Of a stretch of 64,000 bases of DNA, positions 31,240-41,028 are shown piece by piece. Numbering within the stretch: position 1 is the stretch's first letter; every line of letters starts with the position of its first letter. Where the stretch lies: assembly GCF_000255655.1 (NCBI RefSeq), contig NZ_JH636434.1, forward strand, positions 816,661 to 880,660, written 5' to 3'. The stretch is from Schlesneria paludicola DSM 18645 (lineage in GTDB: Bacteria; Planctomycetota; Planctomycetia; Planctomycetales; Planctomycetaceae). The translations under genes were made by a program, and so were the position numbers. The notes beneath the pieces were generated by a model. It was not told where the DNA came from. It did no database searches and saw only the letters and a program-made list of their open reading frames with translations.

Positions 31240-32412
31240 ATGAATCCATTGAATGAAATGCGAATGACACGATTCGAATCCAGGTGGACCCGACGTTGTT
31301 TCCTCGCCGCGCGCGACGAACAGACGAGTCCACGCATCCAGCGCGCGTCGTGTGGCCGAACGGTGGCCGCCACCCTCGCGATTTGCTTAACGCTGATTTG
31401 CGGTTGTACCGTCTTCGATATGAATCAGAGGATTCCCTGGATGAATCCCGACGCGGTCGAGAAAGAACCGACACATTTGACGGCCCTTTGGACTCACACC
31501 GTATTGAATCAGCCTGGCAAGAAAGGAATTCGCGGATTCGGTGGGCGACTCATGTTTCACGGCAAGGAAGCGAACAATAAACCGGTTCTTGTCGATGGCA
31601 CGCTGACGGTCTATGCATTCGATGAAACCGAGCGATCGAGCACCGTCCCTGAACGCAAATTCGTCTTCACCCCAGAACAATTCGCCAAGCACCACAGTGT
31701 CTCAAAGCTGGGCCATTCGTACAGTGTCTGGCTGCCTTGGGACGAAGTCGGCGGCGAACCGCGGCGAATTAATCTTGTCGCTCGTTTCGAACCAGCGGGC
31801 GGTGCCATGATTTTGTCAGAGAATGCACTTCAGTATTTGCCGGGAATCGCTCCAGATAACTATGACGAACCTTCGTCATCACCGAAGGACGAGAAAGCCC
31901 CATCCGAAATTCAGCAGGCTGGCTATCAACAATCGTCCTGGAAAGTCCAGGAACGGACCCTGCCAACACGATTGAATCAGACCACGGATACGATTGACCT
32001 GCCGCCAAGCTTCAGTCGACGACTTGGAAATGACATCGACAACTCGGCATCAAAGCCGAATAACCCTACCGACGACGCGACCATCGCACCGGGATTGCTG
32101 CCGGATGCTGCCGAGGCCGCATCGAACGGGAAATCCGCAGACGCGAGCAGCGAAAAGGCCCCCAAGTCGGTGGCGGAAGCGCTGAAAGAACGTAAGGAAG
32201 AGCAGTCGATCTCGTCACAGCAGGCGCTTATGGAGCGGAAGAAAGAACTTTCAGATCATTTTCAACGGCGAAGATCCCAGGTTCAAAGAGAACCATCTGG
32301 CCAATCAAGGCTTTCTCGTCCTCCGTTCCGACGAGACCCTCAAGACGAACTGTCGAGCCGTCTACAAATGTCGTCACCTGAACAGGTCGACCTCCGACAG
32401 CCAAACGATTGA
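31240..32412 (+). CDS. Lipoprotein downstream of gspD
   Basis: A 390-residue protein with a long basic N-terminus, a hydrophobic segment and a lipobox LICGC (Cys56). Residues 70-210 form a compact beta-rich domain ('LTALWTHTVLNQPGKKGIRG', 'LVDGTLTVYAFDETE', 'RINLVARFEPAGGAMIL'), a type I meet as planctomycete hypothetical lipoproteins. The rest is low-complexity and charged. The 31-bp gap to gspD suggests one operon, so a pilotin-like or secretin-accessory role is possible but unproven. Its last 185 bp overlap the 3' end of the gene on the other strand. Confidence 0.8.
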   Translation: MNPLNEMRMTRFESRWTRRCFLAARDEQTSPRIQRASCGRTVAATLAICLTLICGCTVFDMNQRIPWMNPDAVEKEPTHLTALWTHTVLNQPGKKGIRGFGGRLMFHGKEANNKPVLVDGTLTVYAFDETERSSTVPERKFVFTPEQFAKHHSVSKLGHSYSVWLPWDEVGGEPRRINLVARFEPAGGAMILSENALQYLPGIAPDNYDEPSSSPKDEKAPSEIQQAGYQQSSWKVQERTLPTRLNQTTDTIDLPPSFSRRLGNDIDNSASKPNNPTDDATIAPGLLPDAAEAASNGKSADASSEKAPKSVAEALKERKEEQSISSQQALMERKKELSDHFQRRRSQVQREPSGQSRLSRPPFRRDPQDELSSRLQMSSPEQVDLRQPND

Positions 32413-32899
32413 TTTGCGACTGTAGATTGGCGTTGATCGCGTCCACAGGTCGGGGCACGTACTGAAACGCCACGTCCAACTTCGGCTCGTACATCCGCGA
32501 TCGATTCAGCGGTGGGCGAGGGGGATTTAACAGATTTTCGGGCACGCGCCGCTCAACAACTTCGAGAGCCGCAGGCAAATTCCCGACCAGTTTCGAAGCC
32601 TGAACATTTCCGACTGCCCGATTCCCGCTACCATCGCTACCAACAAAATCACTCGTGGAACGGCTGTCTCGCATAAATCGATACCCGCTTCCTCCGCCAC
32701 TTCCACTCGTCGAGGTTGCTCCGCCGCCGACTCCCGGTGCGCCTGTCAGCCCCCCGAAGTTGCCACCTCCCGGATTGTTTTGCGGCTGAAGTGACGAACC
32801 GCCGAAGTTGCGCGATCCAAACATCTGCGCGAAGGAATCATGCGCGCCGAAGCTGATAAAGCCCACCGCAACGATCACCATACCCGTCGATCGTAGCAT
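32228..32899 (-). CDS. Exported Gly-rich protein with C-terminal BON-like domain
   Basis: A 223-residue product from ATG 32899, preceded by GGGAG at 6 bases; an upstream in-frame ATG at 32944 lacks such a site. Signal peptide ends near 'AHDSFAQ'. A Gly/Ser/Asn-rich linker of about 80 residues follows, then a C-terminal domain ('INANLQSQINRLAVGG', 'TTFVDGSTVRLEGLVGTEDE', 'FEPGIFAVENDLKVL') with the BON pattern, also reminiscent of secretin N domains. BON domains bind phospholipid or peptidoglycan-associated surfaces. It sits between gspD and the giant repeat gene. Confidence 0.8.
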   Translation of the reverse strand: MLRSTGMVIVAVGFISFGAHDSFAQMFGSRNFGGSSLQPQNNPGGGNFGGLTGAPGVGGGATSTSGSGGGSGYRFMRDSRSTSDFVGSDGSGNRAVGNVQASKLVGNLPAALEVVERRVPENLLNPPRPPLNRSRMYEPKLDVAFQYVPRPVDAINANLQSQINRLAVGGRPVQVTTFVDGSTVRLEGLVGTEDEKALIGQMVLFEPGIFAVENDLKVLSSAP

Positions 32900-33418
32900 T
32901 CCCAACTCCCTTGTAAGCGAAGCTTTGCGGATTACGCCAAGCATAACGACTGCACCGATTGGGTAACGCAGGTTGCAATGCGCACGCGCAAACCCTTCCG
33001 GCTGCCGATGACAATCTTAAGTCACGTTGTTGCTCGCGGAAAGATCCCGAGACCCAAAGGTGATTCGGACCGTCGCCCATACGACCTTAACTGGACGTTC
33101 CGAATCTCGCCCCGATCTCGTGATTTCCGTGAAAAGTGTGAAGATAGTTGAACTGTACCTCATCGCCTTCAATGAAAGATCGAGCGAACGGCGCAATCCA
33201 GTAAATGGGTCGCAAGGGACATGAAATTATATGTCGATTTGACCAATGGCCCACCCGGTCCATTAGAATGATCGTCAATGCCCGCCGGCGGACAGACTTC
33301 TGTCCGCCAACGCCCTTGCCAGAACACGAGATTTTGTCCAGTTGTTCCAACCCAATCGAACAGCCCAGCAAACTTCTCATCCCGCCTGATTGTGCTTTCC
33401 GCAGATGGAGATCTGATC
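32900..33418. other. Divergent region upstream of the giant repeat gene
   Basis: A 519-bp stretch between the BON-like gene (minus) and the giant gene (plus). No gene recognised. A candidate plus-strand promoter is listed separately at 33239-33269. Confidence 0.45.
33239..33269 (+). promoter_or_regulatory. Candidate promoter of the giant repeat gene
   Basis: TTGACC (five of six to TTGACA) and TAGAAT (five of six to TATAAT) with a 19-base spacer, slightly long, 150 bp before the proposed start. The boxes are good but the spacing is not ideal. Confidence 0.35.
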
Positions 33419-36400
33419 TTGGACCACCACAAATCCATCACCGTTTTTTCGCGAATCGTCGCGTTCGCGTTATTTGCGGGGATCCTTGCTTTCGGTCCCG
33501 TTTCGTCATTTGGACAGGATGGCACCGAACCGTCGATCGAATCCAGCTTCGTCCGCCTGGCTGATCCAAAGATTGCCGAAGCTCTTAAGTTGACAGACGA
33601 ACAGAGGGGTAAGGTCGCCGGTTTGATCACCGCGCGGGCCGAAGCGATCGGAAAGGCGGCCCCCGCAGACCGTCCCCAAGTCATCGCACAGAATGAAACC
33701 GAGCTTTCAGCCATCTTGAATGACGAGCAGCGCGTGCTGTTTGCGAAAGAAATGACACTGCCGCGATTGCGGTTCAATTTCCGATTCCAGCGTTGGACCG
33801 ACGTGTTGGAATGGTTTGCGAAGCAATCCGATTTGTCACTGGTTCTTGATGCACCGCCACCAGGGACCTTCAACTATTCGGATTCAAAAGAATACACGAC
33901 CGTCGAGGCACTCGACCTCTTGAACGGTGTCTTGAGTACGAAGGGGTACACCCTGATTCGTCGTGGACGAATGCTGCTGGTCATTGATATCCAAGAGGGA
34001 ATTCCAGACGGCTTGATTCCTCGGATTACTCCTGAGGAACTCGAAAAGCGAGGTCGGTTTGAGCTGGTCACGGTGATGTTTCCATTGGGAGATCACGATC
34101 CCCAGGCGGTCAAGACAGAAATCACGCCACTGCTTGGCCCGTTCGGCAAGAGTGTCCTGCTGGCGCAGACCAAACAACTGCTCGTGACTGATACGGCCGG
34201 AATCGTTCGAGCCATCAGCAACGTGATCGCATCAATGCCCGGAAACGCGAAACCAAACCCACAACCCGAGCCTGTCCTGGGCGTCTATCCGATGCTCGAC
34301 GTCGACGCGAAAACGGCCGAGGAAGTCCTGATCAAAATGTTTCCGGGAGCCAAGATCGCGGCCGACGTAAAGGCCGAGCAGATCAATGCCTATGCATCCC
34401 CCAAAGATCAGGCCGCGATCAAGGCGACCATCGAGCAGATGCAGGCTCAGAACCCGCCAGAGAAGAAACCACGCCTCGAAGTCTATCCAGTTCGTGACCA
34501 AGACACGGCGCAACTGATGTCGAATCTGGCACTGGTGGCCCCCACCGCACGAATTAGCTTCGATGTCCGCGAACGTCAGATCGTTGCCTTTGCGACCCCC
34601 AAAGACCAGGTGAACTTGAAAGCGGCCATCGAGAAGCTCGCGACGCCCGGTGCGGTCGAGAAGATGCGGCAGATGGAAGTTTATCGTTTGACCCGTGCGG
34701 AACCGTCCGCGGCAATGGCGCTGCTGCAAAGCCTGCTGCCGCAGGCCAAATTCTCGCTCGATTCTCAAACCCGTCGAATCGTGGCGGTCGCAACTCCCGA
34801 CGACCACAAGGCGATTCAAGGTATTCTCGATCAACTCCAGTCGATGGAACCCGGACCCGATACGCAGTCGGTCCAGTTTTATCCGCTCGATCATCCTCTG
34901 CCGCCCTCATCGCTGGCCGTGCTGACGACTCTGGCTCCCAAAGCGCAGATCACGTCCAACCTCGAGGCCAAACAACTGCAAGTTCTCGCAAGCCCCGCCG
35001 ATCAGGCACTCATCAAAAAGACGCTCGAGGATCTCTTAAAAGGTGTACCGCCACAAGAAAAGCGGCAGATGACCATTTATCCCGCAACACAAGCGCAGCG
35101 AACTCGTTTCAACAGCATCCTGCCTAGCTTGATGATCGAATTCCCGGATATTCGCGCCGTTGTGGAAACCGAACGGAATGAAATTGCGATTTGGGCGAAG
35201 CCAGCGCAACATGAGTTATTGAAACCAATCCTCGATTCGCTGACGGCAGAAGGATTAGATGGCAAAAAATTGCAATTGGTCTCGCATGCCCTGCGATCGG
35301 CAGACCTGACGGCGACCATGACCATCTTGAAGACCGTCGCACCGGACGCAAAGGTGTCGTTCGATACGGCGAATCGTATGCTGATTGCAATCGCCTCTGC
35401 GGATGACCATCAGTCGATCAAAGACGCCATCGAGAAGCTGCAGCCAGGGGATTTGGGTACCGACGCACCGGTCCTGCGATTCTATCCGCTCGCGCAACCC
35501 GTTCCTCCGACGGCATTGGCGTTGTTCACAAAGCTGACACCGAAAGCGACGGTGACACTCGACCCGGAAGGCAAATGGCTGCAAGTGATCGCGACGGCCG
35601 CCGATCACGTACTGATGAAATCGACACTGGACGAATTGGTGAAAGACCTGCCCGTGCAAGAGAAGCGGGAAATGACGATCTACCCCGCGACTCAAGCGCA
35701 GAAGACGCGCTTCACCAGCATCCTGCCCTCGCTCGCAACCGATTTCCCGGACATTCGTTCCATCGTCGAAATTGATCGCAACGAAATTGCGATCTGGGCC
35801 AAGCCCGCGCAACACGAAAAGTTGAAACGACTCATCGATTCGCTGGCAGCAGAAGGAATGGAAATCCAGAAAACGGAATTGGTTTCCCACCCCTTGCGAT
35901 CTGCGGACCTGACGGCGGCGATGACGATCCTGAAGACCGTCGCTCCCAATGCCAAAGTATCATTCGACACGCAGAACCGCCTGCTTGTCGCCGTCGCGAC
36001 GCCAGAAGACCATCAGGCAATCAAGAATGCCATTGAGAAGCTGCAACCGGGAGACTTGGGCCCCGACGCACCCATTCTGCACTTTTACCCCCTGGCGCAT
36101 CCGCTTCCACCAACCGCACTGACTGTGTTCACGAAGCTGACGCCGAAAGCGACAGTCACGCTTGATCCGGACGGCAAATGGTTGCAAGTGGTCGCCACGA
36201 GCACCGACCATGCGTTGATCAAAAGTAACCTGGACCAACAATTCAAAGACTTGCCCGCGGACACACCGGTCCTTCGTTTCTATCCGCTGGAACGACAACT
36301 GCCGGCGAGTGTGTTGACCGTCTTCACGCGGCTGGCCCCTAAAGCGAGCGTCACACCTGACCCCGATGGCAAGTGGTTGCAAGTCGTCGCATCGGCCGCC

Positions 36401-39280
36401 GATCACGCACTCATCAAACGCAACCTCGACGAGCAATTCAAAGAACTGCCCGCACTCGAGAAACGCAAAATGGTGATCTATCCCGTCAGCGCTGCGCAGC
36501 GAGCCCGCTTCCTGGCGGCTCTCACGACCCTGACGACAGATCTTCCAGACATTCGCGTCGTACCGGACTCTGGCGCAAACGAACTTTCCATCTGGGCTAA
36601 GCCTGCTCAGCACCTTGTCATCAGCGACATTCTCGAGGAATTGAAACGCGAGGCCCCCGCGGCCGAACGGAATCAGTTGATTTCTTATCCATTGAAGTTC
36701 GCCGACCCAACTACGACGTCGGCCGTGCTTCAAACGCTGTTTCCCGGCGTCAAAATCAATGTCGACACCTCAACGAACCGCGTGTTGATCTGGACACGTC
36801 CCGCCGATCATCAGGCGATCAAGCAGGCGCTTGACGAGCTTGACGGAGAGAATCTGAGTGAAAGCAAAGATCGCGTTCAGGTGTATCCCATACCCGAAAT
36901 CGATCCCGAAGTGGCTGCGGCCTTCCTGCAATCCGTTCTTCCCAAAGTTCGGCTGATGAAGGATGCCAAAGCCCGAACAATCGTGGCCTGGGGAAAGAAA
37001 GCGGATCATGAACTGATTGCGAAAACCATCACCACGATGCGTGCGACGGCCAATGGTGACCAGAAGCAGCGTTTGAAGATTTATCCAGCCGGGAAAATCA
37101 ACGCGGCGAATATGATCGAAGTTCTGCGCGTCACATTCCCAAATGCGAAGCTGGCCGTCGACGCGCGCACCGGTGGACTCGCCGCACTTGGCACCCCAGC
37201 GGAACAAGAGGAAATCGAATCCGCCATCAGTCAAATGGTGGCCCAGGCCATCGGCGAAACCGGAAAGTTCGTGACCTATCGACTGTTCAAGACCGAGCGA
37301 AAAGTTGCCATCCAGATCCTGACCCAAGCCGTACCCGAAGCGAAAATCTCCTCCGGCGAGGATCCCACTCAATTGATGGCGTGGGCGCGCCCCGATGACC
37401 ATGTGACGATCGAACGAATTATCACGCAGTTGGAGTCGGAATCGGCGCCCAACAAGAACTTCGAACTCAAAATCTATTCCGTCAAGTCTGGGAACGCCAC
37501 GCTGTTGCAGCCACTCATCGGTCGCGCCATTCCGAAAGCGATGGTCAATCCGAGTTCCGAACCCAACCGCATGATTATCTGGGCGCTGCCCACCGACCAC
37601 GCGCTCATTGAGCAGATTGTGAAACAGTTCGACTCCGAACATGCTCCCGATCACAAGATCGAGTTTTATGATGTTCACAACCTCGATGCAGATGCCGCGC
37701 TGCGGCTGGTTCAAACGCTATTGCAGAAACAAGGCACCGGGTCGACGGTTTCATTGATTCCGGGAACCAACCAGCTGTTCGTCGAAGCACGTCCCATTCA
37801 ACATGATCAGATCCGAACGGCACTCATGGGATTGAAGCCGGTCCCCGAATTGGAATTCGAAACATTCCAACTCGAGACGATTGATCCGTTCGCGGCAGAA
37901 ACGATCGTCCGCCGGATGTTCTCGAATTCGCGGACAGGCCCTGCGCCGGTCGTCGACTCCGATGCGACGTCGCAGCGGCTGTATGTCCGCGGAACTCAGG
38001 AGCAGGTTGCTCGCGTTCGGGAATTGCTCGACAAGATGGGCGAGCACGGCAGTTCGACTCCCGGCAACACGACCAATCGGCGCGTACGCGTGATCCCTTT
38101 CACGGGCGATGCCGCTGCGGCGGTTTCCGAGATTCAGCAAATCTGGCCAAAACTCCGTTCGAATCCACTTCGCGTTGCGCCCTCCCCCGTCAAATCCAAA
38201 CTGCTGAGCCCGCGTAGTCAGACCGAACCCGATTCGAATGCTCTTCCGTCATCCGATGAACCAAAATCGTTGAATCAACCGAAGAACCCCGCGCCCGCGG
38301 CGCCTACCCCAAACCAGGACAACACCGAGGTCCATCCGCAACGCGGTCGTAAATTGAACGCGGTGTCGCCTAAAGGGAAGAACTTTTCAAATACGGTCGG
38401 CAACCGTGATTCCAAGCCCCAAGAGCCAGCGCACAGTTCGGTGCCCGAAATGAAACTAGTCTCGTTGAAACAGGACGCGGATGCACCGCCGCAAGACAAT
38501 ACGGATGCGGCACCACCGATTGTGATCATGCCACGCGATGGCACGATCACCGTTTTTTCGGACGATGTCGAAGCGTTGGAGCAATTGGAAAAGCTCTTGC
38601 GTGCATTGTCGCAACCGACCGAGATCGGAGGACGTGGATTCGCCGTCTATGCGTTGAAATACGCCGGGGCCACGTCAATCGCCGAAACGATTCAGAAATC
38701 TCTGCGTCTACAGGCTGGCGGTGGTGGTGGCGGAAGCCGGACGTCCGCACCGACGGTCGTCGCCGACGAACGATTGAATGCGATCGTAGTGCATGCGAAC
38801 CGCGCGGATCGCGCTGCGATTGAAAGCCTGATCGAGACATTGGACTCGTCGGAAATCTCCAACTCGTTCGCCGCGAACCGTCCTCGAAGAATCGCGCTCA
38901 AACATGGATCTGCGACACAAATCCAGCGTGTGCTGCAACAGGTCTACAAAACACAGCTCAGCACGGGGGGTGGTCGAAAAGAACTTCCAATCCCTGCCGG
39001 ATTGCCACCACAGATCGCCGCGACGCTGCAGCAGATGAATGCATTGAACACTGGACCACTGCTTAGCCTGAGCGTCGATGAAGTGACCAACTCGATCGTC
39101 GTCATGGCCCCCGCAGCGCTCGCCGAGCAGGTCACCACGATGATTGAAGAACTCGATCAAGCTGCCCTCAGCGAAAACGCTCAGGGAATGAACATGATCT
39201 CAACACAACGCATGAGCTCTCAACGGGCGCAAAAGGTACTCAACCAGATTCTCGAGAAGTCACGCCAACGTCGTCCCTGA
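33419..39280 (+). CDS. Giant secretin-N-domain repeat protein without a barrel
   Basis: A protein of 1953 residues if it starts at TTG 33419, which follows GGAG (33407-33410) and gives a normal signal peptide ('HKSITVFSRIVAFALFAG'); the frame is open to ATG 33278 but that extension has no export signal. After a helical segment with an LTDEQ motif and an N0/STN-like domain ('LRFNFRFQRWTDVLEWFAKQ'), about 20 tandem units of 60-70 residues follow from about residue 214. The unit pattern is YPL...A..L..L.P.A...-D-....-.A.A..-DH-..I...L..L. A disordered Pro/Ser/Asn stretch (about residues 1575-1705) precedes two last N1-like modules. No secretin barrel motif is present. Probably periplasmic; it lies beside gsp genes. 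Function unknown. Confidence 0.85.
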   Translation: MDHHKSITVFSRIVAFALFAGILAFGPVSSFGQDGTEPSIESSFVRLADPKIAEALKLTDEQRGKVAGLITARAEAIGKAAPADRPQVIAQNETELSAILNDEQRVLFAKEMTLPRLRFNFRFQRWTDVLEWFAKQSDLSLVLDAPPPGTFNYSDSKEYTTVEALDLLNGVLSTKGYTLIRRGRMLLVIDIQEGIPDGLIPRITPEELEKRGRFELVTVMFPLGDHDPQAVKTEITPLLGPFGKSVLLAQTKQLLVTDTAGIVRAISNVIASMPGNAKPNPQPEPVLGVYPMLDVDAKTAEEVLIKMFPGAKIAADVKAEQINAYASPKDQAAIKATIEQMQAQNPPEKKPRLEVYPVRDQDTAQLMSNLALVAPTARISFDVRERQIVAFATPKDQVNLKAAIEKLATPGAVEKMRQMEVYRLTRAEPSAAMALLQSLLPQAKFSLDSQTRRIVAVATPDDHKAIQGILDQLQSMEPGPDTQSVQFYPLDHPLPPSSLAVLTTLAPKAQITSNLEAKQLQVLASPADQALIKKTLEDLLKGVPPQEKRQMTIYPATQAQRTRFNSILPSLMIEFPDIRAVVETERNEIAIWAKPAQHELLKPILDSLTAEGLDGKKLQLVSHALRSADLTATMTILKTVAPDAKVSFDTANRMLIAIASADDHQSIKDAIEKLQPGDLGTDAPVLRFYPLAQPVPPTALALFTKLTPKATVTLDPEGKWLQVIATAADHVLMKSTLDELVKDLPVQEKREMTIYPATQAQKTRFTSILPSLATDFPDIRSIVEIDRNEIAIWAKPAQHEKLKRLIDSLAAEGMEIQKTELVSHPLRSADLTAAMTILKTVAPNAKVSFDTQNRLLVAVATPEDHQAIKNAIEKLQPGDLGPDAPILHFYPLAHPLPPTALTVFTKLTPKATVTLDPDGKWLQVVATSTDHALIKSNLDQQFKDLPADTPVLRFYPLERQLPASVLTVFTRLAPKASVTPDPDGKWLQVVASAADHALIKRNLDEQFKELPALEKRKMVIYPVSAAQRARFLAALTTLTTDLPDIRVVPDSGANELSIWAKPAQHLVISDILEELKREAPAAERNQLISYPLKFADPTTTSAVLQTLFPGVKINVDTSTNRVLIWTRPADHQAIKQALDELDGENLSESKDRVQVYPIPEIDPEVAAAFLQSVLPKVRLMKDAKARTIVAWGKKADHELIAKTITTMRATANGDQKQRLKIYPAGKINAANMIEVLRVTFPNAKLAVDARTGGLAALGTPAEQEEIESAISQMVAQAIGETGKFVTYRLFKTERKVAIQILTQAVPEAKISSGEDPTQLMAWARPDDHVTIERIITQLESESAPNKNFELKIYSVKSGNATLLQPLIGRAIPKAMVNPSSEPNRMIIWALPTDHALIEQIVKQFDSEHAPDHKIEFYDVHNLDADAALRLVQTLLQKQGTGSTVSLIPGTNQLFVEARPIQHDQIRTALMGLKPVPELEFETFQLETIDPFAAETIVRRMFSNSRTGPAPVVDSDATSQRLYVRGTQEQVARVRELLDKMGEHGSSTPGNTTNRRVRVIPFTGDAAAAVSEIQQIWPKLRSNPLRVAPSPVKSKLLSPRSQTEPDSNALPSSDEPKSLNQPKNPAPAAPTPNQDNTEVHPQRGRKLNAVSPKGKNFSNTVGNRDSKPQEPAHSSVPEMKLVSLKQDADAPPQDNTDAAPPIVIMPRDGTITVFSDDVEALEQLEKLLRALSQPTEIGGRGFAVYALKYAGATSIAETIQKSLRLQAGGGGGGSRTSAPTVVADERLNAIVVHANRADRAAIESLIETLDSSEISNSFAANRPRRIALKHGSATQIQRVLQQVYKTQLSTGGGRKELPIPAGLPPQIAATLQQMNALNTGPLLSLSVDEVTNSIVVMAPAALAEQVTTMIEELDQAALSENAQGMNMISTQRMSSQRAQKVLNQILEKSRQRRP
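34870..36850 (+). repeat. Higher-order internal duplication, about 600 bp period
   Basis: Three kinds of unit recur in fixed order inside the giant gene: one with FYPL-x4-PP/S, one with IYPATQAQ...IWAKPAQH, one with L-x-SHPLRSAD or SYPLKFAD. Sets begin near 34875, 35470 and 36270 (with an extra FYPL unit near 36080). Nucleotide likeness between sets is high, so the duplications are recent compared with the rest of the gene. Confidence 0.7.
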
Positions 39281-39339
39281 TCAATCTGGTGGAGAGCATT
39301 CCAACTGGATTGACGCATCTGAAATGACACGTTAACCAC

Positions 39340-39358
39340 CTCACCGCCTGCAGGTGAG
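39340..39358. terminator. Small hairpin between convergent genes
   Basis: CTCACC, a 7-base loop, GGTGAG, flanked further out by CACGT and ACGTG. It lies 60 bp after the giant gene and 40 bp after the EF-hand gene on the other strand. No T tract. Weak candidate. Confidence 0.35.
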
Positions 39359-39397
39359 ACGTGTGAAATGGTCTGAACCGAAAAATCTCGTTCCTCG

Positions 39398-40264
39398 TCA
39401 GGGCGTGGTCGAGGCTTTTCGACGACTTCGACTCGGCTTTGCCTGAGTCTGACCGCCATCGTTTGAACTTCCTTCATTTGCTGAGTCGGCCACTTTCTTG
39501 GCCGGCTTTGCAGCGGGTTTTCCCACGCACTCCTTGGCGGTCATGACACCGTCACCGTTGGCATCGAGCTTCGCGAAATCGACGAGTTCCTGCGAGTTTG
39601 ATGTGGGAGAATATTCACTGACAGTCAATTGTCCATCACCATCCAGATCTTTGGCGATAAACCATTCCGGCAGCCCAGCGGGCAGGCGGTTACTCGGCAC
39701 AAAGAACTTGGAATCCCTTCGTCGATCGCCGTTCGCCAAGGGCGTTGTGGTGGTCGAAGCAGCAGACGACGCAAGTTCGTCAGCGGGATTGGAAGTGGCG
39801 TCCGGCTTGGACAACGGGGAGTTTGTCGTCGTGACCACCTGCTCTGTCGCGGGCTCGGGTTCGAACGGAACACCGAGACGTTTGCGTCGTCCATAGTCCG
39901 CAACCCAATTGTTCAATTCATCCAGACTGATGTTGCCATCCCGATTGATATCGATGAATTCGGGATGGCCATGCATCGCCATCCATTCGTCTTTTTGCAA
40001 AATCCCGTCGCGATTCAGGTCATACTTCTCAAGCAACCGTTCCGCGTACCGGACCACTTTGGTCGGAGCGGATGGCACGCTTGCCTGCTTCTTCATCGAA
40101 TTTCGCGGCGCGATCCCCTCGGGCGCCGGCCCACGCACTTCGACTTGGCCATCGGCGCCGATCGAACTGCGGACTGTAATCACCAGCCAAACCGCGACCA
40201 CGGTCAGGAGATGGCGTACCTGCGCGCAAGACCATCGGCCGATTGTCGTCTGAATCACACCCAT
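39398..40264 (-). CDS. Exported EF-hand calcium-binding protein
   Basis: A 288-residue protein with a hydrophobic N-terminal segment ('LLTVVAVWLVITV') likely to be a signal peptide or anchor. Four canonical EF-hand loops are visible: DLNRDGILQKDE (82-93), DINRDGNISLDE (105-116), DLDGDGQLTVSE (206-217) and DANGDGVMTAKE (234-245), in two pairs separated by a Thr/Ser/Pro-rich linker. The tail is Lys/Ala-rich, ending in SRSRRKAS. An upstream in-frame ATG at 40330 is possible. It probably acts in the periplasm or at the cell surface. T2SS genes lie on both sides, but no direct link is shown. Confidence 0.85.
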   Translation of the reverse strand: MGVIQTTIGRWSCAQVRHLLTVVAVWLVITVRSSIGADGQVEVRGPAPEGIAPRNSMKKQASVPSAPTKVVRYAERLLEKYDLNRDGILQKDEWMAMHGHPEFIDINRDGNISLDELNNWVADYGRRKRLGVPFEPEPATEQVVTTTNSPLSKPDATSNPADELASSAASTTTTPLANGDRRRDSKFFVPSNRLPAGLPEWFIAKDLDGDGQLTVSEYSPTSNSQELVDFAKLDANGDGVMTAKECVGKPAAKPAKKVADSANEGSSNDGGQTQAKPSRSRRKASTTP

Positions 40265-41028
40265 CACACCACTCGCAAACAAGTAAGCAAAAATCGATGA
40301 AAGACGGCTCGCCCAGATTATACGAATCATTCAGGTTTTCGGAGAGACGAATGTGCCGATTGCGCGGAGGCGAACTAGGGTGTTTCGGCAAGAACGACCG
40401 AATTGACCGATGGAATCGACAGAACATTCCCCTCGAAAAAAACGTCGGACGCCGACTGGCTGTCTAGTCGATATCAGAAAGGACTTGCGACAGCATCGCG
40501 CATAGATATCGGCATTGTAAGTGATTCGTGAGCAATGGGTTGCCAGCCGCGTAAATCTAGAAAGAGCCTTGAAAAACAGCGAAAAAAACGAGCTGAAAAC
40601 CTCGGGATTCTCGTATCGCAGTGTGGATTTGGCGCTTGACTGGGCGTTAAGCTTTCCCTAAATTAAACCGATACCTAAACGAACTTTGATGTGTTACTCC
40701 GGAAATTCGACCGACCACTGAATTCCGCCGCTGACCAGTATCCACCCCGCCAATAGACGTTATTCCTGCCTGACCTTGAGTTGATGTCCTACCCGAGCGA
40801 ACTGTTCGAGTTACGAGCCAAATAGAAGTAGCTGACGCCGCAAGCGATTGATCTCCCCAACCTTGCTGACCAAAGCGTTTCTCGAACACGACGTAGTGCT
40901 GTAGGAACTAACACCACTGATTGATCGCCAAACCAGAGCCGACACCCGCCCGGGTGAGGTTCATGCCCTCCAGTTTGGTTGCGTAGACCAACTGATCAAT
41001 CTGCTTAGTTTGATTTGAATCGAAAAAC
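40265..41028. other. Long gap upstream of gspE
   Basis: A 764-bp region between the EF-hand gene (minus) and gspE (plus). One minus frame of 80 codons at 40647-40889 has no domain content and I do not accept it. A sigma-70-like promoter is listed at 40636-40664. AT content rises around 40560-40700, as expected for a promoter region. Confidence 0.5.
40636..40664 (+). promoter_or_regulatory. Candidate promoter of the gspE operon
   Basis: TTGACT (five of six), a 17-base spacer and TAAATT (four of six) at ideal spacing, in a locally AT-rich stretch. It would give a leader of about 360 bases before gspE, which is long. Confidence 0.4.

Noticed and set aside
34870-36850. CRISPR-like regular repeats
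   Set aside because: Units are about 200 bp and coding in one frame, with no short direct repeats separated by unique spacers.
35255-37714. Three long minus-strand frames opposite the giant repeat gene
   Set aside because: They arise because the repeated units lack antisense stops; they look alike only because the sense units do.
40647-40889. 80-codon frame in the gspE upstream gap
   Set aside because: No domain, no ribosome site, and it overlaps the best promoter candidate.
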